In this document: positions 60,906-64,000 of the stretch, one piece after another
Layout: every line of letters starts with the position of its first letter
Numbering within the stretch: position 1 is the first letter of the stretch
NCBI GenBank assembly: GCA_965200895.1
Contig: CBDAVM010000001.1
Coordinates: 496,001-560,000, forward strand
Source of the DNA: WTFV01 sp965200895
GTDB lineage: Bacteria > Acidobacteriota > Vicinamibacteria > Vicinamibacterales > UBA8438
Length of the DNA: 64,000 nt
Direction: 5' to 3'
Translations under genes and position numbers: made by a program
Notes under the pieces: generated by a model
Database searches by the model: none
Seen by the model: only the letters and a program-made list of their open reading frames with translations
What the model was told of the DNA's origin: nothing

Positions 60906-62459
60906 ATGTTCGCGCGCGTCCTGATCGCCAACCGCGGAGAGATCGCCGTACGCATCGCGCGTACCTGCCGCGCACTCGGCATTCCCACGGCCGCGGTCTT
61001 CTCGGACGCCGACCGGAACGCGCACCACGCCGCGGCGGCCGACACCGCGGTGCACATCGGTCCGGCGCCGGCGGCCAAGAGCTACCTGTCGATCGGACGC
61101 ATCATCGACGCGGCCCGCGCGAGCGGGGCGGATGCCATCCATCCCGGCTACGGGTTCCTCTCCGAGGATCCGGCGCTCCCGGCGGCGTGCGCCGATGCGG
61201 GGTTGACCTTCATCGGCCCGCCGGCGGACGTGATCGCCCGCTTCGGTTCGAAGATCAACGCGCGGCGCGCGGCGGCCGGCGCCGGGGTCGCGGTGGTGCC
61301 CGGCGGCGAGCCCGACGACCAGTCCGAGGCCGGCATCGCCCGGGTCGCGCGGCAGACCGGCTTTCCTCTCATCCTGAAGGCCTCGGCGGGCGGGGGCGGC
61401 AAGGGGATGGTGACCGTCCACGGGGAGGACCGGCTCGAGGCGGGCATCGCGCGGGCCCGGCGCGAGGCCCTGGCCACGGCCGGCGACGGCACGCTCTACG
61501 TGGAGCGGCGCATCGAGCGGCCACGGCACGTCGAAGTGCAGGTGGTGGCGGACCGGCACGGCACCGTGCTGCAGCTCGGCGAGCGCGACTGCTCCACCCA
61601 GCGGCGCCACCAGAAGGTGGTGGAAGAGACGCCCGCGCCCGGCCTGTCGGCGGGACTTTGCGCCCGCCTGGCCGCGGCGGCGGTCGACGTGGCGCGTCAC
61701 GCCGGCTACGAGAACGCCGGCACCGTCGAGTTCCTCATCGATGGCCCCGGCGACGAGGCGGGGTACTACTTTCTGGAGATGAACACCCGCCTGCAGGTCG
61801 AGCATCCCGTCACGGAGCTCGTGACCGGTGTCGATCTCGTCGAGACGCAGCTCGCCATCGCCGCGGGTCGCCGGCTGTCGTGGTCGGCGGACGAGGTCGC
61901 AGCGCGCGGACATGCCATCGAGTGCCGCGTATACGCGGAGGATCCCGCCCGCGGCTACCTGCCGCAGGCCGGCACCATCGTCGGCTACCGCGAACCGGCC
62001 GGCCCCGGCATCCGCATCGATTCCGGGGTGGGCGCGGGGAGCGACGTGCCGGTCCACTACGACCCGTTGCTGGCGAAGATCTCCGCCGCCGGCGCGGACC
62101 GGGAACAGGCGCGGCGGCGGGCGCACGCGGCGCTCGGTGAACTGGCGGTGCTCGGCCTGCGGACGAACATCGGTCTGCTGCGCCGCGTGCTCGCCCACGA
62201 CGCGTTCGTGGCGGGCGAGGTCCATACCGCGTTCCTGGCGGACCACGAGAAGGCTCTGCTCGAGGCCGAGCCGGACGAGATGACGGTGGCCGCGGTCGCC
62301 GCCGCGGTGAGCGCCGCGCAGACGGAGCGGGACCGCCGCCCGGCCGCCCGAGACGGCGTCTCCTGCACGGATCGGACGACGGCGCCCGCATCCCGTGACC
62401 GCGACGCGGGCCCGTGGAGCCGACTTGCGGGCTGGAGGCTGAGCGGGAGCGATGGCTGA
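60906..62459 (+). CDS. Biotin carboxylase subunit of acyl-CoA carboxylase
   Basis: A 517-residue biotin carboxylase. It begins RVLIANRGEIAVRIARTCR, and shows the ATP-grasp glycine loop ASAGGGGKGM, the active site RDCSTQRRHQKVVEE and EMNTRLQVEHPVTE. It carboxylates biotin with ATP and bicarbonate. The C-terminal 60 residues beyond the carboxylase fold are poorly conserved. It begins 5 bases after the carboxyltransferase stop and overlaps the carrier gene by 8 bases. Confidence 0.95.
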   Translation: MFARVLIANRGEIAVRIARTCRALGIPTAAVFSDADRNAHHAAAADTAVHIGPAPAAKSYLSIGRIIDAARASGADAIHPGYGFLSEDPALPAACADAGLTFIGPPADVIARFGSKINARRAAAGAGVAVVPGGEPDDQSEAGIARVARQTGFPLILKASAGGGGKGMVTVHGEDRLEAGIARARREALATAGDGTLYVERRIERPRHVEVQVVADRHGTVLQLGERDCSTQRRHQKVVEETPAPGLSAGLCARLAAAAVDVARHAGYENAGTVEFLIDGPGDEAGYYFLEMNTRLQVEHPVTELVTGVDLVETQLAIAAGRRLSWSADEVAARGHAIECRVYAEDPARGYLPQAGTIVGYREPAGPGIRIDSGVGAGSDVPVHYDPLLAKISAAGADREQARRRAHAALGELAVLGLRTNIGLLRRVLAHDAFVAGEVHTAFLADHEKALLEAEPDEMTVAAVAAAVSAAQTERDRRPAARDGVSCTDRTTAPASRDRDAGPWSRLAGWRLSGSDG

Positions 62460-63138
62460 GCGGCGCGCCCGGCAGTGGCGGGTGACATCCGGTGCGGCCG
62501 GCTTTCCGGTGCGCACCGCGCGTGGCGTCGACGACGCGGTGATCGAGGTCGAGATCGGTACCGGCGACACCGTCCGGTCCGTCACCGCCACGATCCTCGC
62601 CCGCTCCGGGAACACCTGCGTGGTCGCGATCGACGGGCGGTCGACACGGGTCCACCTCGTACCGCGCGACGGCGGCGGTGACGCCATGGTCGAAGGCGAG
62701 GCGTTCACCGTGTCGCAAGCTGCCGAGACCGGCGCGGAATCGGACGCCGGCCACCGCCCGCGCAGCGCCGCCGCCAGGGCCGCCGCGAAGAACGAGGCCG
62801 CCAGAACCGCGGAATCGGACGCCGGCCACCGCCCGCGCAGCGCAGAGCCCCCTGCGTCTGCGGCCCTCGATCCGCTGGCCGCACCGATGCCGGCCACCGT
62901 GAGCGCGATACTCGTCCGGCCGGGTGCGAGCGTCGAGACCGGCGACACACTGTTGCGACTCGAAGCGATGAAGATGGAGCTGGCGATTCGCGCCTCGTCG
63001 TCCGGGCGCGTGGCGACCGTCGACTGCCGCGTGGGGGACCTGGTGCAGCCGGGACGCCCGCTGGTCACCCTGGATCCGGAAGCGACGACGTGCGCAAAGG
63101 AGAGCCACGGTACCGGACCGCAGCCCGGCCGCTGGTGA
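62452..63138 (+). CDS. Biotin/lipoyl-binding carrier protein of acyl-CoA carboxylase
   Basis: A 228-residue carrier. An N-terminal beta-rich segment (VRTARGVDDAVIEVEIG) resembles the bridging domain found between carboxylase and carrier in single-chain enzymes. A linker of about 60 residues contains an exact duplication (ESDAGHRPRSA twice). The biotinyl domain has APMPATVSAILV and the biotinylation site EAMKM. Splitting of this part from the carboxylase is common. It completes the operon. Confidence 0.93.
   Translation: MAERRARQWRVTSGAAGFPVRTARGVDDAVIEVEIGTGDTVRSVTATILARSGNTCVVAIDGRSTRVHLVPRDGGGDAMVEGEAFTVSQAAETGAESDAGHRPRSAAARAAAKNEAARTAESDAGHRPRSAEPPASAALDPLAAPMPATVSAILVRPGASVETGDTLLRLEAMKMELAIRASSSGRVATVDCRVGDLVQPGRPLVTLDPEATTCAKESHGTGPQPGRW
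62734..62843 (+). repeat. 75-base duplication in biotin carrier linker
   Basis: Two identical 35-base segments starting GCGGAATCGGACGCC lie at 62734-62768 and 62809-62843. They define a 75-base unit duplicated in frame, adding 25 residues to the linker. Confidence 0.9.
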
Positions 63139-63385
63139 ACAGCGCCCGACGCGGGGGTCCTGCCGGACACGTCGCCCGTGGTCCGAGCGACGGTTGCACC
63201 GAACGGGGACCACGAGCGGGTGGCGTCCGCGTCGGTCGGCTCGTTCTCACGCGCCCCGAATCCTGGCAACGCTCCACTGTGACAATGACGTCGGGTAATG
63301 GCCTCGCGCCATCCGAACGCGCCACCGTCCGGGTACTGCACGTCGCGCACGAAACTCCCGATTTTCCGGCGCTCTCCGCCGGTAA

Positions 63386-63784
63386 TCAATTACCTTCCAC
63401 GAAGAGGCCGCCGTGTTCGACCGCCTTGGCCTTCAACTGCGTCCGCAGAGCGTGCCAGCCCGCCTCTGCAATCCGCCCGTGCAGATGACGCCAGTACGTC
63501 CTGCGTCGATTTCCCTTCTCGGTCCGGCCGGCCGCCTGCAGTTCCTTCGAACTCGCCATGCCGAACCCGATCGCGACCGACGTCTCCGCCAGCCCGCGCG
63601 TGACCGTATGCCGGTCCCGGTGCCTCGTCGCCGTCCGAATGCGCATCAGCCTGGCAACCTCAGCCTTGGCCGCAAGCCAGCGCTTCGAACCCCGCTGCCG
63701 CTGTACCAAACCGCCACACGAACACTTCCGCTTCGCCGTGCCCGCCGGCCAACTGCCCGTCCACACGCGATGACAGGTCCCCAC
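63386..63784 (-). pseudogene. TnpB-like (IS200/IS605-IS1341 type) gene fragment
   Basis: The 132-codon frame resembles the middle of TnpB RNA-guided nucleases: QRGSKRWLAAKAEVARLM matches the conserved KQRGSKNRxKARxxVARLH segment, and IAEAGWHALRTQLKAKA matches NRSIxDAGWxxFRxxLEYKA. It stops right after, so the final catalytic part and zinc ribbon are absent, and no N-terminal half is present in frame upstream. It is a decayed transposon remnant. No IS ends were found. Confidence 0.5.
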
Positions 63785-63936
63785 ACCGCGGCCTTTCCTT
63801 CACTCGACTGCGACCGCTTCGCACCTTGATGCGCTTATCCAACCGCTCCGATCGCGTCGCGCTCCACTCGCTCCGCTCATGCGTCTTCCCATCCACAGCC
63901 GCACGCTCACCAGATGCGATCGTCATCATCACCGCG

Positions 63937-64000
63937 GCGCCCGGATCGACCCGATCACCTGATCGCCGGGGCGCCCGGATCGACCCCGATCACATGATCG
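63937..64000. repeat. Imperfect tandem repeat at window edge
   Basis: Two near-identical units of about 34 bases begin GCGCCCGGATCGACC (63937 and 63971) and end in TGATCG. They differ at two or three positions. The array may continue past the window. No gene overlaps it. Confidence 0.65.

Overview
The window is a continuous stretch of very GC-rich bacterial chromosome (mostly around two-thirds G+C or higher), densely packed with short operons, frequent ATGA/GTGA start-stop overlaps, many GTG starts and only one RNA gene (a tRNA-Leu). The gene families point to an uncultured Acidobacteriota lineage, Vicinamibacteria-like: several secreted PQQ-type beta-propeller dehydrogenases, a DUF1592/DUF1552 pair, a TonB-receptor remnant of the acidobacterial type and secreted DUF-rich redox proteins. 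This placement is inference from gene families, not from a marker gene. A sterol methyltransferase next to oxidative tailoring enzymes would fit a marine or host-associated member, but nothing in the sequence proves a habitat.

Layout. 1-4263: end of an ABC exporter, a glycosyltransferase, a PIG-L deacetylase and a Trm112-like/methyltransferase fusion. 4357-6528: a lower-GC two-gene cassette (AAA ATPase plus DUF4435/TOPRIM protein) with the architecture of the PARIS anti-phage system. 6683-18701: a large cluster joining a DoxX-like protein, a membrane sulfatase/phosphotransferase, FkbM and class I methyltransferases, a creatininase-family amidohydrolase, GTP cyclohydrolase II, a stand-alone RibD reductase, another methyltransferase, an FAH-family enzyme, a GT4 glycosyltransferase, a degenerate 6-pyruvoyl-tetrahydropterin-synthase-like protein, a BchC-like dehydrogenase and a CDP-alcohol phosphatidyltransferase. 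Together these suggest an uncharacterised pathway from GTP to a decorated pyrimidine or pterin, possibly attached to a phospholipid-like carrier.

18707-23479: Sel1 lipoprotein, EF-hand protein, intradiol dioxygenase and an XPB helicase/Bax1-type nuclease pair. 23659-27407: a complete Na+-pumping biotin decarboxylase operon. 27457-31931: VOC protein with ArsR regulator and two secreted PQQ-type dehydrogenases. 32310-36698: a GPP34-cytochrome P450 fusion, a Rieske oxygenase of the KshA/DAF-36 type and a sterol C-24 methyltransferase, read as a sterol-tailoring cluster, with a convergent RND pump at 36745-39873. 40066-42436: a third PQQ dehydrogenase with a convergent cytochrome c. 42607-48812: alpha/beta hydrolase, two gene remnants, a SprT-like metalloprotease, a secreted HpcH/HpaI aldolase, a DUF4143 ATPase, tRNA-Leu and a small coiled-coil membrane protein. 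48979-55504: a small hypothetical, a YyaL-type thioredoxin-domain protein and the DUF1552/DUF1592 pair. 55505-58311: paired TetR-type palindromes, a gutted TonB receptor, a TetR regulator and prephenate dehydratase. 58377-63138: an outer membrane barrel and an acyl-CoA carboxylase operon (zinc ribbon, carboxyltransferase, biotin carboxylase, biotin carrier). 63139-64000: a decayed TnpB fragment and a short tandem repeat at the edge.

The two most promising systems are the GTP-derived metabolite cluster and the sterol-tailoring cluster with its GPP34-P450 fusion. The PARIS-like cassette is the clearest defence element.
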